Assembly: GCA_902762325.1 (NCBI GenBank)
Contig: CACWNV010000008.1
Span: forward strand, 1 to 64,000
Length of the DNA: 64,000 nt
From: an uncultured Prevotellaceae bacterium
GTDB taxonomy: Bacteria; Bacteroidota; Bacteroidia; Bacteroidales; Bacteroidaceae
Reading direction: 5' to 3'
The number at the start of each line of letters is the position of its first letter. The first letter of the stretch is position 1. The notes under the pieces are model-generated. The model saw only the letters and a program-made list of their open reading frames with translations, was not told the DNA's origin and ran no database searches. Below are positions 1 to 9,379 of this stretch, piece after piece. The position numbers and the translations under genes are program-made.

Positions 1-7
1 ATATATA

Positions 8-39
8 TTTGGCGGTTTGGAATATTTTTCCGAATTTTG
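8..39 (+). promoter_or_regulatory. Bacteroidetes-type promoter of hypD
   Basis: TTTG at 8-11 is followed after 20 bp by GAATTTTG at 32-39, one base off the TAnnTTTG consensus known for Bacteroidetes primary sigma factor. It lies 25 bp before the hypD start, which implies a very short leader. The promoter call is inference from motif and spacing. Confidence 0.55.
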
Positions 40-63
40 CAGCCAAATAACTCATAACTATCA

Positions 64-2493
64 ATGAACTTCCAGATTAAGCACCCCGAGAACCTGGGCG
101 GCATGAATGAACGTGTTCGCCGTCTACGTCAGCAGAACTTCGATACACCGACAACACTCAGCATAGAACGTGCTCGCATTGAGACGGCTTTCTACAAGGA
201 AAACTACGGTACGATGCCTATAGCAGTGCTGCGTGCCCGCAACTTCTATGAGATCTGTCAAAAGAAAACCATCTACATCGGTCCTGACGAACTGATTGTG
301 GGAGAGCGCGGTCCTGTACCAAAGGCTGTTCCTACATTCCCAGAACTGACGTGCCATTCGGTGGAAGACCTGCATACGTTAGACACACGAGAGTTGCAGT
401 CGTACCATATCTCACAAGAAGATATCGATATTTATGAGCGCGAGGTCATTCCCTATTGGAAAGGTAAGACGCAACGTGAGCGCATTTTCAATCATGTGTC
501 ACGCGAATGGGAGGATGCCTATCATGCCGGTGTCTTTACAGAGTTCATGGAACAACGAGCTGCCGGACACACTGCTATGGATGGTAAGATGTATCATGAG
601 GGACTGCTCGATGTGAAGCGACGTATCGAAGACCGAATCAGTCGGCTTGACTACATCTATGACCCGGAGGCTACCGATAAGCAGCAGGAGCTGGAGGCGA
701 TGGCCATCTCGTGTGATGCTGCCATTCTCTTTGCTGAGCGGCATGCAGAGTTGGCAGAAAAGCTGGCTTCAGAAGAGCAGGATGCCCGGCGTAAAAAGGA
801 GTTGGAGAAGATTGCTGATGTGTGCCATTGGGTGCCTGCTCATGCCCCCCGCGATTTTTGGGAGGCAATCCAGATGTACTGGTTTGTTCATCTCGGTACC
901 GTTACAGAACTGAATGGTTGGGACTCGATGAATCCCGGCCATATCGACCAGCATCTGTTCCCGTTCTATAAAAAAGGAGTCGATGAAGGCAAGTTGACAC
1001 GGGATGAAGCAAAAGAACTGCTGTCGTGTCTTTGGATTAAGTTCAACAACCAGCCTGCACCGCCAAAAGTGGGAGTGACGGCCTTGGAGAGCGGTACATA
1101 TAACGACTTTACGAATATAAATATCGGCGGTGTCGATCGTAACGGGTGCAGTGCCACCAATGAACTGTCGTTCATGATGCTTGAGATACAGGAAGAACTG
1201 CATGAGCTTCAGCCAGGTCTTTCGATTCACATTGCAGAGAATACCCCTGACGACTTCCTCATTGAAGGTATAAAAGTAATCCGTCAAGGACACGGCTATC
1301 CTTCCATCTTCAACCCGGACACCTATATCAAAGAGCTGATGCGTGACGGTAAGACGCTCGAAGATGCCCGTGAAGGAGGTTGCTCAGGATGTATTGAGGT
1401 GGGAGCCTTTGGCAAGGAGGCTTATCTGTTGACGGGTTATCTGAATACGCCGAAGATATTGGAAATCACACTTAACAATGGCTTTGATCCGATTTCGGAT
1501 AAGCAGCTCGGTCCGAAGACAGGAGACCCGCGCTTGTTTGAAAACTTCGAACAACTCTATGAGGCATGGCATGCACAGATGGTTTACTTCGTCAATCTGA
1601 AACTGTCTGTCAACAACTATATCGAGCGGATGTTCTCACTCTATGCCCCTGCGACATTCCTTAGTCTGTTCATTGACGACTGTATCGAGAAAGGACGAGA
1701 CTATTATAGTGGCGGTGCCCGCTATAATACTACTTATATTCAATGTACAGGACTTGGTACCATCACCGACTGCTTTACGACATTGAAGAAACACGTCTAT
1801 GAGGACCATCGCTATACAATGGATCAGATGCTCAAGGCGCTGGCAAGTAACTGGGGAGAGAATCTGGACGATGCCGGTGAGAAGATGAATGCAGAGGTCA
1901 TGCGGCAGTATATCCGAAATCATACGCCGTTCTTCGGTAATGATGACGAATATGCCGATACGATTGCTGTGCGTGTCTATGAGGATCTGGTGAAAGCTAT
2001 AGATAACCGCCCCAACACACGAGGAGGGCGAACACGTCTGAACATGCTTTCGACAACATGCCATAACTATTTCGGGTCTGTCTGTGGAGCGACTCCTAAT
2101 GGCCGGATGGCTTATTTCGCTATCAGTGACGGGACATCACCGGCTCATGGTGCCGACTCGAAAGGACCGTCGGCAGTCATCAAGTCGCTCGGCAAACTCG
2201 ACCAGACCAAGTCGGGCGGTACGTTGCTCAATGTACGATTCGTGCCCAATCTGCTTCGTCGTGACGAGGATCTGAAAAAGTTTGCATCGTTTGTTCGTAC
2301 CTATTTCAAATTCGGCGGTCATCATATCCAGTTTAACATTGTAGATACGGAGACGCTTCTCGATGCCCAGAAGCATCCCGACCTTTATAAAGACCTTCTT
2401 GTCCGTGTGGCTGGATACAGCGACTATTTCAATGATATGACTGAACAGTTGCAGAATGAGATTATCGCCCGTACTGAAAATGATGAAATGTAA
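64..2493 (+). CDS. hypD: Glycyl radical enzyme, probable trans-4-hydroxy-L-proline dehydratase
   Basis: This is an 809-residue pyruvate-formate-lyase-family glycyl radical enzyme. The active-site loop reads G-C-S-G-C-I-E-V, which puts the thiyl cysteine at C443 and the general-base glutamate at E445. This C-x-E arrangement, followed by GAFGKEAY, is typical of hydroxyproline dehydratases rather than of formate lyases or glycerol dehydratases. The glycyl radical loop is RVAGYSDY with G784, 26 residues from the C terminus. Such enzymes dehydrate trans-4-hydroxy-L-proline to pyrroline-5-carboxylate anaerobically in the cytoplasm, and a reductase then makes proline. The activase gene follows with no gap, so the two are co-transcribed. 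No pyrroline-5-carboxylate reductase gene is adjacent. Family membership is near certain. The substrate is inferred from motifs, and a related dehydratase remains possible. Confidence 0.82.
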   Translation: MNFQIKHPENLGGMNERVRRLRQQNFDTPTTLSIERARIETAFYKENYGTMPIAVLRARNFYEICQKKTIYIGPDELIVGERGPVPKAVPTFPELTCHSVEDLHTLDTRELQSYHISQEDIDIYEREVIPYWKGKTQRERIFNHVSREWEDAYHAGVFTEFMEQRAAGHTAMDGKMYHEGLLDVKRRIEDRISRLDYIYDPEATDKQQELEAMAISCDAAILFAERHAELAEKLASEEQDARRKKELEKIADVCHWVPAHAPRDFWEAIQMYWFVHLGTVTELNGWDSMNPGHIDQHLFPFYKKGVDEGKLTRDEAKELLSCLWIKFNNQPAPPKVGVTALESGTYNDFTNINIGGVDRNGCSATNELSFMMLEIQEELHELQPGLSIHIAENTPDDFLIEGIKVIRQGHGYPSIFNPDTYIKELMRDGKTLEDAREGGCSGCIEVGAFGKEAYLLTGYLNTPKILEITLNNGFDPISDKQLGPKTGDPRLFENFEQLYEAWHAQMVYFVNLKLSVNNYIERMFSLYAPATFLSLFIDDCIEKGRDYYSGGARYNTTYIQCTGLGTITDCFTTLKKHVYEDHRYTMDQMLKALASNWGENLDDAGEKMNAEVMRQYIRNHTPFFGNDDEYADTIAVRVYEDLVKAIDNRPNTRGGRTRLNMLSTTCHNYFGSVCGATPNGRMAYFAISDGTSPAHGADSKGPSAVIKSLGKLDQTKSGGTLLNVRFVPNLLRRDEDLKKFASFVRTYFKFGGHHIQFNIVDTETLLDAQKHPDLYKDLLVRVAGYSDYFNDMTEQLQNEIIARTENDEM

Positions 2494-3375
2494 ATGAGAG
2501 AGCCGTCTGTCATCCTTTTCAACATCAACCGATACGCCATCAATGACGGGCCAGGCATACGCACCACCATTTTCATGAAAGGTTGTCCGTTGCGTTGTGT
2601 CTGGTGTCATAATCCCGAGTCATGGCTAACAGAGCCAGAGGTGCTGTTTAATGGTAAGAAATGTATTGGATGTAACTCGTGTAAGGAGAGGAGTAATCCC
2701 CAAGCCTGTCCCACAAAAGCACTTGAGCAATGTGGACGGGAATGGACGATGGAGGAACTGATGGCAGAGATAGAGAAAGAGCGTGACATCATGTCAGACA
2801 GCGGGGGAGGAGTGACCTTGTGTGGCGGTGAACCGCTCCGGCAACCCGCAGCGGCATTGGCTATTCTGAAAGAACTTGGATTACGTGGCTTTCATCGAAC
2901 AGTAGATACATCCCTTTATGCCGCACCTGAAACAGTTGAAGCCATAGCTAAGGAGACCGACCTCTTTCTTGTTGACATCAAACACATGGATTCGGCTCTT
3001 CATCGTCAGCTGACAGGAGTTTCTAATGAACGAATCCTCAGTAACATCCGACTGCTGGCAAATCTGCCTGCTGATGATAAGGAGAATAGAAAGAGAGAAG
3101 TGTGGTTCCGGATGCCTCTCATCAAGGGAGTGAATGCAGATGAAACTAATATTGCAGCAACGGCACAGTTCATTGCCGGACTGAAAGACGCTCACATAAA
3201 GGAACTGAAGATACATTTGCTTCCCTATCATGATATCGGTAAGGACAAACACCGCAGACGGGGTACTGTCTACAACCCCGACCATATTTTGATGGAAACC
3301 CCGACGGATGAAGAAATAAGCCAGTGCCGCAGCTGTTTTGAGCGTTTCGGCATCAAAGTCGTTATTGGTGGCTAA
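2494..3375 (+). CDS. Glycyl radical enzyme activating protein (radical SAM)
   Basis: This 293-residue radical SAM enzyme should install the glycyl radical on the hydroxyproline dehydratase just upstream. Its ATG follows the stop codon of that gene directly. The SAM-binding cluster motif C-x3-C-x2-C is C31, C35, C38 (CPLRCVWC). A ferredoxin-like insert carries C57, C60, C63 and C72, enough for one auxiliary [4Fe-4S] cluster. The glycine-rich GGGVTLCGGEP segment and the VDIKHMD segment are standard for this activase family. The reaction is SAM cleavage to a 5'-deoxyadenosyl radical, which abstracts hydrogen from the partner's glycine (G784). The last 14 bp overlap the 3' end of the convergent mlaF-like gene. 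No terminator is visible between the two genes. Confidence 0.88.
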   Translation: MREPSVILFNINRYAINDGPGIRTTIFMKGCPLRCVWCHNPESWLTEPEVLFNGKKCIGCNSCKERSNPQACPTKALEQCGREWTMEELMAEIEKERDIMSDSGGGVTLCGGEPLRQPAAALAILKELGLRGFHRTVDTSLYAAPETVEAIAKETDLFLVDIKHMDSALHRQLTGVSNERILSNIRLLANLPADDKENRKREVWFRMPLIKGVNADETNIAATAQFIAGLKDAHIKELKIHLLPYHDIGKDKHRRRGTVYNPDHILMETPTDEEISQCRSCFERFGIKVVIGG

Positions 3376-4132
3376 TGTGCTCTTCCACCTCTTTCACTTT
3401 CTTGAAGAGATCACTGGCGAAGACAAGTTCGTTCAGCTTTTTGTTGGTGGATGACATCACATCTGCAGAAGTACCTTGCCACTCCTTTGTCCCATTGTAG
3501 ATAAAGATGATGTTTTCGCCAATACCCATCACTGAATTCATGTCGTGTGTATTGATGATGGTCGTTATTCCGAAATCGTGAGTGATGCCACTGAGAAGCT
3601 CGTCGATGACCAAAGAAGTCTTAGGGTCGAGACCGGAGTTCGGTTCGTCACAGAATAAGTACTTGGGATTCAGTACAATAGCACGGGCTATGGCAACACG
3701 TTTCTGCATACCTCCAGAAATCTCAGCAGGAAATTTGTTCTCAGCTCCTAACAGGTTCACACGTTCCAAGCACTCCATTGCCCGTTTCGTACGATCCCGT
3801 AAATTCATGTCTGAGAACATATCCAATGGGAACATCACGTTCTCCAACACACTCAGAGAGTCGAAGAGGGCAGCACTCTGGAAAATCATTCCCATCTCAC
3901 GACGCATCAACACCTTTTCCTTCTTCGTCATCTTGACGAAATTTCTGCCATCGTAAAGAACCTCTCCCTGAGTCGGTTCCAGCAGACCAACCAAGTTTTT
4001 CACCAGTACAGTCTTACCGCTACCGCTTTGTCCGATGATCAGATTGGTCTTTCCATTCTCGAACACGGCATTGATGTTCTTTAAGACCTCTTTGCCTTCA
4101 AATGACTTATATAGATTCTTAACTTCAATCAT
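3362..4132 (-). CDS. mlaF: ABC transporter ATP-binding protein, MlaF-like
   Basis: This is a 256-residue ABC ATPase. Walker A is GQSGSGKT at 34-41, the signature is ISGGMQ at about 138-143, and Walker B ends in CDEP at 161-164. The following SGLDP D-loop and the later H-loop (INTHD) are intact. Its start overlaps the stop of the MlaE-type permease by 4 bp (ATGA), so the two are translationally coupled. Together they form the inner-membrane core of an MCE-type lipid transporter, which in other Gram-negatives maintains outer-membrane lipid asymmetry. The matching MlaD-type MCE protein is not here but about 12 kb away at 16760-17659. The direction of lipid transport cannot be told from sequence. 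Confidence 0.88.
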   Translation of the reverse strand: MIEVKNLYKSFEGKEVLKNINAVFENGKTNLIIGQSGSGKTVLVKNLVGLLEPTQGEVLYDGRNFVKMTKKEKVLMRREMGMIFQSAALFDSLSVLENVMFPLDMFSDMNLRDRTKRAMECLERVNLLGAENKFPAEISGGMQKRVAIARAIVLNPKYLFCDEPNSGLDPKTSLVIDELLSGITHDFGITTIINTHDMNSVMGIGENIIFIYNGTKEWQGTSADVMSSTNKKLNELVFASDLFKKVKEVEEHISHQ

Positions 4133-4875
4133 GACAGTATTTGTGTTAGGAAAACATCGGAGAATAAGATGAGTACGCTTGAAGTGACGACAGCTTCTGT
4201 AGAAGCTTTACCGACTTCCACTGAGCCTCCTTCCACAGTATAGCCGAAGAAAGAAGCAACGCTTGAGATAATGAAAGCAAAGAACAGACTCTTGATAATG
4301 CTCATGTACATAAACCAGGGGTTGAACGAATGTTGCAATCCTTCGGTGAGGTCTTCTGGCGTAAGGATATGCCCGATGTAGGCTGTTCCGTATGCACCGA
4401 AGATTCCCGTTGCAGATGAGAAAATCACAAGGATTGGCATGATGGTGATCAATCCGAGGATTTTCGGGAGAATGAGATAGGATGCAGAGTTGACTCCCAT
4501 GATCTCAAGGGCGTCAATCTGTTGGGTGACGCGCATGGTTCCTAACTCCGAAGCGATGTTCGACCCCACCTTACCAGAAAGGATCAGACACATGATGCTC
4601 GATGAGAATTCCAGCAGCATGATCTCACGTGTGGTGTATCCGGCTACCCAGCGAGGCATCCATGGACTCTCGATGTTGACTTTCATCTGGATACAGATAA
4701 CTGCACCGATGAAAAATGAAATAAGCAGGACGATGCCGATGGAGTCGATTCCCAGCTGTGACATCTCTTTCACATATTGTTTCCAGAACATACGGAACCT
4801 TTCGGGAATGCTGAAAGTCCTTCCCATGAGAAGCAGATATCTGCCAAATGTCTGTAAGGATTTGTATATAAACAT
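4129..4875 (-). CDS. mlaE: ABC transporter permease, MlaE family
   Basis: This 248-residue integral membrane protein is of the MlaE/PF02405 type. Several hydrophobic segments run through the protein, and the family hallmark ELGTMRVTQQIDALE lies near the middle. It should be the permease that pairs with the downstream MlaF-like ATPase, with which it overlaps by 4 bp. The gene is divergent from lptB, so two envelope-lipid transport functions (phospholipid/Mla and LPS/Lpt) share a 140-bp intergenic region. The start at the first ATG is supported by a promoter -7 box 24 bp upstream. Partner MCE and periplasmic components are encoded elsewhere. Confidence 0.9.
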   Translation of the reverse strand: MFIYKSLQTFGRYLLLMGRTFSIPERFRMFWKQYVKEMSQLGIDSIGIVLLISFFIGAVICIQMKVNIESPWMPRWVAGYTTREIMLLEFSSSIMCLILSGKVGSNIASELGTMRVTQQIDALEIMGVNSASYLILPKILGLITIMPILVIFSSATGIFGAYGTAYIGHILTPEDLTEGLQHSFNPWFMYMSIIKSLFFAFIISSVASFFGYTVEGGSVEVGKASTEAVVTSSVLILFSDVFLTQILS

Positions 4876-4898
4876 TCTTCAATAAGCTTTTCTTGATG

Positions 4899-4906
4899 CA
4901 AAAGTA
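4899..4906 (-). promoter_or_regulatory. -7 box of the mlaE-mlaF operon promoter
   Basis: Read on the minus strand this is TACTTTTG, a perfect TAnnTTTG -7 element, 24 bp from the mlaE start. The -33 element is weak (TTG about 22 bp upstream). Confidence 0.5.
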
Positions 4907-4980
4907 AGCAAAATCCGCTAAAAAACTGCAATAAAACAAAGAGTTTATGGAATAATAATGTTTATTATCTGCTTTTTTAG

Positions 4981-4988
4981 TAATTTTG
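4981..4988 (+). promoter_or_regulatory. -7 box of the lptB promoter
   Basis: TAATTTTG is a perfect -7 element 27 bp before the lptB ATG. A TTG codon inside this box is in frame with lptB, but because it lies in the promoter it should not be taken as the start. No convincing -33 element is visible. Confidence 0.5.
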
Positions 4989-5015
4989 TGGGTTGAAATT
5001 AACAAATTGAGTGAT

Positions 5016-5816
5016 ATGGCGACTGAGAACAACGGCATGGTGCTTCGTACAGAAGGGTTAGTGAAGATGTATGGCAAACGCACTGTTGCCAATGGAGTTA
5101 GTATCAATGTAAGACAAGGAGAGATTGTCGGTCTGCTCGGTCCGAACGGAGCAGGAAAGACAACATCATTTTATATGACTACCGGTCTGGTGGTTCCTAA
5201 TGCCGGACATGTCTACCTTGATGACAAGGATATAACCGATTATCCTGTCTATAAGCGTGCGCGTGCCGGTATCGGTTATCTGCCACAGGAGGCATCTGTG
5301 TTCAGAAAGATGAGTGTAGAGGATAACATCATGGCTGTGCTGGAGATGACGGGTCGGCCCCGTGACTACCAGCTACAGAAGCTTGAAAGCCTGATTAGTG
5401 AGTTTCGTCTGAACAAGGTGCGCAAGAACAAGGGAGATCAGTTGTCGGGAGGAGAGCGCAGACGTACAGAGATAGCACGTTGTCTTGCCATAGAACCGAA
5501 GTTTATCATGCTTGATGAGCCGTTTGCCGGTGTCGACCCGATTGCCGTAGAAGATATCCAGCATATCGTGTGGCAGTTAAAGTATCGGAACATAGGAATC
5601 CTGATTACCGACCATAACGTACAGGAAACACTGACTATCACTGACCGTGCCTATCTGCTGTTCGAAGGAAAGATCCTGTTTCAGGGTAAACCGGAGGAAC
5701 TGGCAGAAAACAAGATAGTACGAGAAAAATACCTCTCTAACAGTTTCGTGCTACGCAAAAAAGATTTCCAACTCATTGATGAAGAAAAACGCAAAAGGGA
5801 ACAGACTGAGGGTTAA
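5016..5816 (+). CDS. lptB: LPS export ABC transporter ATP-binding protein LptB
   Basis: This 266-residue ABC ATPase powers the Lpt bridge that extracts LPS from the inner membrane. Walker A is GPNGAGKT at 42-49, the signature is LSGGERR from 143, and Walker B is LDEP at 166-169, followed by FAGVDP. The sequence [19 protein letters not shown] is typical of LptB and separates it from amino-acid transporter ATPases. The chosen ATG at 5016 is preceded by a promoter box, and an in-frame TTG ten codons upstream lies inside that box. About 25 extra C-terminal residues rich in charge ([11 protein letters not shown]) go beyond the usual 241 residues. LptF, LptG and other partners are not in the window. 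Confidence 0.93.
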   Translation: MATENNGMVLRTEGLVKMYGKRTVANGVSINVRQGEIVGLLGPNGAGKTTSFYMTTGLVVPNAGHVYLDDKDITDYPVYKRARAGIGYLPQEASVFRKMSVEDNIMAVLEMTGRPRDYQLQKLESLISEFRLNKVRKNKGDQLSGGERRRTEIARCLAIEPKFIMLDEPFAGVDPIAVEDIQHIVWQLKYRNIGILITDHNVQETLTITDRAYLLFEGKILFQGKPEELAENKIVREKYLSNSFVLRKKDFQLIDEEKRKREQTEG

Positions 5817-5864
5817 AAAATCAAATAATTCCATTTTATATTAGGTGTTTACATATAAAATGTG

Positions 5865-5872
5865 TAATTTTG
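5865..5872 (+). promoter_or_regulatory. -7 box of the tig promoter
   Basis: TAATTTTG is a perfect -7 element. It would start a leader of roughly 40 nt before the tig ATG at 5922. A TTAG 20 bp upstream is the only -33 candidate. Confidence 0.5.
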
Positions 5873-5921
5873 CACCCGCTTTTAAAAGACAGACAGAAAT
5901 AATAATAAACCAGAAACAAAA

Positions 5922-7277
5922 ATGAATATTGTATTTGAAAACCCTGACAAGATTAATGGCCTGATGACCATTACGGTTGAAGAGGCTGATTTCAAAGATA
6001 ATGTCGAGAAGACATTGAAGGATTATCGTAAAAGGGCAAACGTACCTGGCTTCCGTCCAGGAAAAGTTCCCATGAGCCTTATTAAGAGACAGATTGGTGC
6101 TTCTGCCAAGATGGATGCTGTCAATAAGGTCGTTGGTGAACAGCTTTATAAGTATATCCAGGATAACAAGATACAGATGTTGGGAGAACCTCTTCCTTCA
6201 GAGCAGCAGGTTCCTGTTGATCTGGAGCAGGATGGTCCTTATACTTTCAAGTTTGACATTGCTGTCGCTCCTGAGTTCAAGATTGAGCTGACGAACAAAG
6301 ATAAGGTAAACTATTATACCATCGATGTTGACGATAAGCTTATCGACCAGCAGGTGGATATGTATGCTTCCCGTTCGGGTAAATACGAGAAGGTGGAGGG
6401 TTTCGAAGGAAATGACATGCTGAAAGGTGACATCCGTGAGCTTGATGCTGATGGTAACACAAAAGAAGGCGGAATCACTGTGGAGTCGGCTGTGCTGATG
6501 CCTGAATATATTAAGGTGGAAGAGCAGAAGAATCTTTTCAAAGGTGCTAAGCTGGGTGATATCATCACGTTCAACCCGAAGAAGGCTTATCCGGAGAATC
6601 TTGGTGAGATCTCATCTCTGCTGAAGATTACCCGTGAGGAAGCTGAGCAGCTGACAGCAGACTTCAGCTACCAGATTACCGAGATCAGCCGCTTCACCAA
6701 GGCACCTGTAAATCAGGAGTTGTTTGACCAAGTCTATGGCACAGGAAATGTGACAAGCGAGGCAGACTTCCGTGAGCGTATTGCTGCAGAGTTAAAGACT
6801 CAGCTTGCTGGCAACAGCAACTGGAAGTTCCTGCGCGACCTTCGTGCCTATTGTGAAAAGAAGGTTGGTGAACTGACCTATCCTGAAGCCATCCTGAAGC
6901 GCGTGATGCAGCTGAACAACAAAGATAAGGATGCCGATTACATTGAAAAGAACTATGAAGGCAGTATCAAGGAACTGACTTGGCATCTGATCAAGGAGCA
7001 GTTGGTAGCAGCTACTGGAATCAAGATCGGTGATGACGATGTGAAGCAGGCTGCGAAAGAAGCTGCAAGAGCTCAGTTTGCACAGTATGGTATGAGCAAT
7101 GTTCCCGAGGAGTATCTCGATAACTATGCTGGAGAAATGCTGAAGAAGCAGGAGAATGCTCAGGGATTTGTCGACCGTGCCATTGACGTGAAACTTACTG
7201 AGGCTCTGATGAAGGTAGTGAAACTCAATGAAAAAAAGGTCTCTTTGGACGAGTTTAACAAGCTGATGAGCGAATAA
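5922..7277 (+). CDS. tig: Trigger factor, ribosome-associated chaperone
   Basis: This 451-residue protein is a trigger factor, which binds the ribosome exit tunnel and shields nascent chains. The N-terminal ribosome-docking signature GFRPGKVP is at 43-50. The middle segment (about 150-250) occupies the FKBP-type peptidyl-prolyl isomerase position but is divergent, as is common in Bacteroidetes. The C-terminal half is helical and charged, as expected for the chaperone arms. It stands just upstream of clpP and clpX, the same gene order as in many bacteria, which couples folding and degradation functions. An inverted repeat in the tig-clpP gap may separate or regulate the two transcripts. Confidence 0.95.
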   Translation: MNIVFENPDKINGLMTITVEEADFKDNVEKTLKDYRKRANVPGFRPGKVPMSLIKRQIGASAKMDAVNKVVGEQLYKYIQDNKIQMLGEPLPSEQQVPVDLEQDGPYTFKFDIAVAPEFKIELTNKDKVNYYTIDVDDKLIDQQVDMYASRSGKYEKVEGFEGNDMLKGDIRELDADGNTKEGGITVESAVLMPEYIKVEEQKNLFKGAKLGDIITFNPKKAYPENLGEISSLLKITREEAEQLTADFSYQITEISRFTKAPVNQELFDQVYGTGNVTSEADFRERIAAELKTQLAGNSNWKFLRDLRAYCEKKVGELTYPEAILKRVMQLNNKDKDADYIEKNYEGSIKELTWHLIKEQLVAATGIKIGDDDVKQAAKEAARAQFAQYGMSNVPEEYLDNYAGEMLKKQENAQGFVDRAIDVKLTEALMKVVKLNEKKVSLDEFNKLMSE

Positions 7278-7308
7278 TAACATTTTTTTTGAAAAAAACT
7301 CTTATATA

Positions 7309-7380
7309 AAAAGAGGTTGTCGACTTTTTTTATTAATTTTGTTCCTATGAACAGATGATAAAGAGTCGATAACCTCTTTT
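7309..7380 (+). promoter_or_regulatory. Long-range inverted repeat enclosing the clpP promoter
   Basis: The 16-nt arm AAAAGAGGTTGTCGAC (7309-7324) is complementary to GTCGATAACCTCTTTT (7365-7380), with only one G-U pair in RNA. The 40-nt loop contains a perfect -7 box, TAATTTTG at 7334-7341. A transcript reading through from tig could fold the whole stem, while one starting at the clpP promoter would carry only the right arm. This suggests an attenuator, or a processing or operator site. Its function is unknown. Confidence 0.55.
7334..7341 (+). promoter_or_regulatory. -7 box of the clpP promoter
   Basis: TAATTTTG is a perfect -7 element 67 bp before the clpP ATG, in the loop of the 7309-7380 inverted repeat. 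No clear -33 element is present at the usual distance. Confidence 0.45.
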
Positions 7381-7408
7381 CCTATCTAAAAATACCAGTT
7401 TAAAGAAT

Positions 7409-8074
7409 ATGAATGATTTCAGAAAATATGCTACCCGCCATCTGGGTATGAATGGAATGGTGCTTGATGATGTAATGAAAGCTCAGGCACAGTATCTTAA
7501 TCCCTATATCCTTGAAGAGAGACAGCTGAATGTCACTCAGATGGATGTCTTTTCACGCTTGATGATGGACCGTATAATCTTCTTAGGAACACAGATTGAC
7601 GATTATACGGCAAATACTCTTCAGGCGCAATTGTTGTATCTTGACAGTGTTGATCCTGGCAAGGACATCTCCATTTATATTAATAGCCCTGGTGGAAGTG
7701 TGACTGCCGGTCTTGGTATTTATGATACGATGCAGTTTATCTCAAGTGAAGTCGCTACTATCTGTACCGGTATGGCTGCTTCGATGGCAGCAGTGCTGCT
7801 GGTTTCTGGACAGGAGGGAAAGCGTTCTGCGCTCACTCACAGCCGTGTCATGATCCATCAGCCACTTGGAGGCGTGCAGGGACAGGCTTCTGATATTGAG
7901 ATTGAGGCCAAAGAGATTTTGAAATTCAAAAGAGAACTTTATAACATCATTTCTGAGCACTCTCATACACCTTTTGAGAAAGTGTGGCAGGATTCCGATC
8001 GTAACTACTGGATGAATGCAGAAGAGGCTAAGGAATATGGAATGATAGATGAGGTGCTTAAACGCAAGAAATAA
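7409..8074 (+). CDS. clpP: ATP-dependent Clp protease proteolytic subunit ClpP
   Basis: This 221-residue serine peptidase forms the barrel-shaped core of the ClpXP/ClpAP proteases. The catalytic serine is S125 in GMAASMAA and the histidine is H150 in RVMIHQP. The triad aspartate should be one of the two in QDSDRN (195-197). The N terminus is about 25 residues longer than in E. coli ClpP, as is usual when a propeptide is cleaved off. clpX starts 2 bp after the stop codon, so the two subunits are made together. Confidence 0.96.
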   Translation: MNDFRKYATRHLGMNGMVLDDVMKAQAQYLNPYILEERQLNVTQMDVFSRLMMDRIIFLGTQIDDYTANTLQAQLLYLDSVDPGKDISIYINSPGGSVTAGLGIYDTMQFISSEVATICTGMAASMAAVLLVSGQEGKRSALTHSRVMIHQPLGGVQGQASDIEIEAKEILKFKRELYNIISEHSHTPFEKVWQDSDRNYWMNAEEAKEYGMIDEVLKRKK

Positions 8075-8076
8075 GA

Positions 8077-9309
8077 ATGCCAAAGAAAACATGTAGCTTT
8101 TGCGGGAGAAGCGATTCGGAAGTAAAACTGTTGATTTCTGGACTGAGTGGTTTTATCTGTGAGGATTGTGCAGCACAAGCCTATGAAATAGTTCAGTCGG
8201 CTGGTTTTGGTGATGGTCAGACAGAAAAGAAGAAAACGAATAAGGAATTCAAAAAGACCAAAGTACCTAAGCCTATGGAAATCAAGAAGCATCTTGATCA
8301 ATATGTCATTGGTCAGGATGAGGCTAAACGGTTTTTGTCTGTTGCGGTCTATAATCATTATAAGCGTCTGATGCAGCCTGAAGCAGCAGATGGTGTTGAG
8401 ATAGAGAAGAGTAATATTATCATGGTCGGCAGCACGGGAACAGGTAAGACGCTGCTCGCCAGAACGATAGCGCAATTACTCGATGTCCCATTCACCATCG
8501 TGGATGCAACAGTCTTCACAGAAGCTGGTTATGTGGGTGAGGATGTGGAAAGCATTCTCTCACGCCTGTTGCAAGTGGCCGACTATAACGTGGCAGCCGC
8601 AGAAAGAGGCATAGTCTTTATTGACGAGATTGATAAGATTGCCCGTAAGAGCGATAATCCCAGTATCACCCGTGATGTGAGTGGTGAGGGAGTGCAGCAA
8701 GGACTGCTCAAGCTGCTTGAAGGAACAGTTGTTAATGTACCACCAAAGGGAGGCCGCAAACATCCCGATCAGGATTATATCCATGTGGATACACGCAACA
8801 TTCTGTTTATCTGTGGTGGTGCCTTTGATGGTATAGAGCGGAAGATTGCACAGCGACTGAATACCCATGTGGTAGGTTATAATTCTGTGCAGAATGTACG
8901 GAAGATAGACAAAGAGGATCTGATGAAATATATTCTCCCGCAGGATTTGAAGTCTTTTGGACTTATCCCAGAGATTATCGGTCGTCTGCCGGTTCTTACC
9001 TATCTTAATCCTTTAGACCGTGAGGCTTTAAACAGGATTCTGAGGGAACCGAAGAATTCTCTTGTCAAACAGTATGAGAAACTGTTCAGTATGGACGGTA
9101 TAAAGTTGACATTTGCCCCAGAGGCACTTGACTTCATTGTTGATAAGGCTGTGGAATATAAGCTTGGTGCACGTGGGCTGCGTTCCATTGTCGAGGCAAT
9201 AATGATGGATGCTATGTTCGAAGTTCCCTCTAAGCGAATCAAGTCGTTTGAGGTGACACTTGACTACGCACGTGCACAGATTGACAAATCTCATCTACAA
9301 ACAGCATAG
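8077..9309 (+). CDS. clpX: ATP-dependent Clp protease ATPase subunit ClpX
   Basis: This 410-residue AAA+ unfoldase selects substrates and feeds them to ClpP. The N-terminal zinc-binding domain has C6, C9, C28 and C31. Walker A is GSTGTGKT at 118-125 and Walker B is FIDEID from 181. The [19 protein letters not shown] segment matches the pore and inter-subunit region typical of ClpX, and sensor-2 GARGLRS is near the C terminus. It begins 2 bp after clpP and is followed by a short hairpin. Confidence 0.96.
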   Translation: MPKKTCSFCGRSDSEVKLLISGLSGFICEDCAAQAYEIVQSAGFGDGQTEKKKTNKEFKKTKVPKPMEIKKHLDQYVIGQDEAKRFLSVAVYNHYKRLMQPEAADGVEIEKSNIIMVGSTGTGKTLLARTIAQLLDVPFTIVDATVFTEAGYVGEDVESILSRLLQVADYNVAAAERGIVFIDEIDKIARKSDNPSITRDVSGEGVQQGLLKLLEGTVVNVPPKGGRKHPDQDYIHVDTRNILFICGGAFDGIERKIAQRLNTHVVGYNSVQNVRKIDKEDLMKYILPQDLKSFGLIPEIIGRLPVLTYLNPLDREALNRILREPKNSLVKQYEKLFSMDGIKLTFAPEALDFIVDKAVEYKLGARGLRSIVEAIMMDAMFEVPSKRIKSFEVTLDYARAQIDKSHLQTA

Positions 9310-9311
9310 GG

Positions 9312-9334
9312 AATGGTCGTCAAAGACGGCCATT
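9312..9334 (+). terminator. Hairpin after clpX
   Basis: AATGGTCGTC, an AAA loop and GACGGCCATT form a 10-bp stem with one G-U pair, 3 bp after the clpX stop region. No U-run follows, so it may be a 3'-end stabiliser or a weak terminator rather than a strong intrinsic one. Confidence 0.45.
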
Positions 9335-9379
9335 ACCTTCTAAACCTTTCCTGAATCTAAAACCAACTCCTTAGACAAC

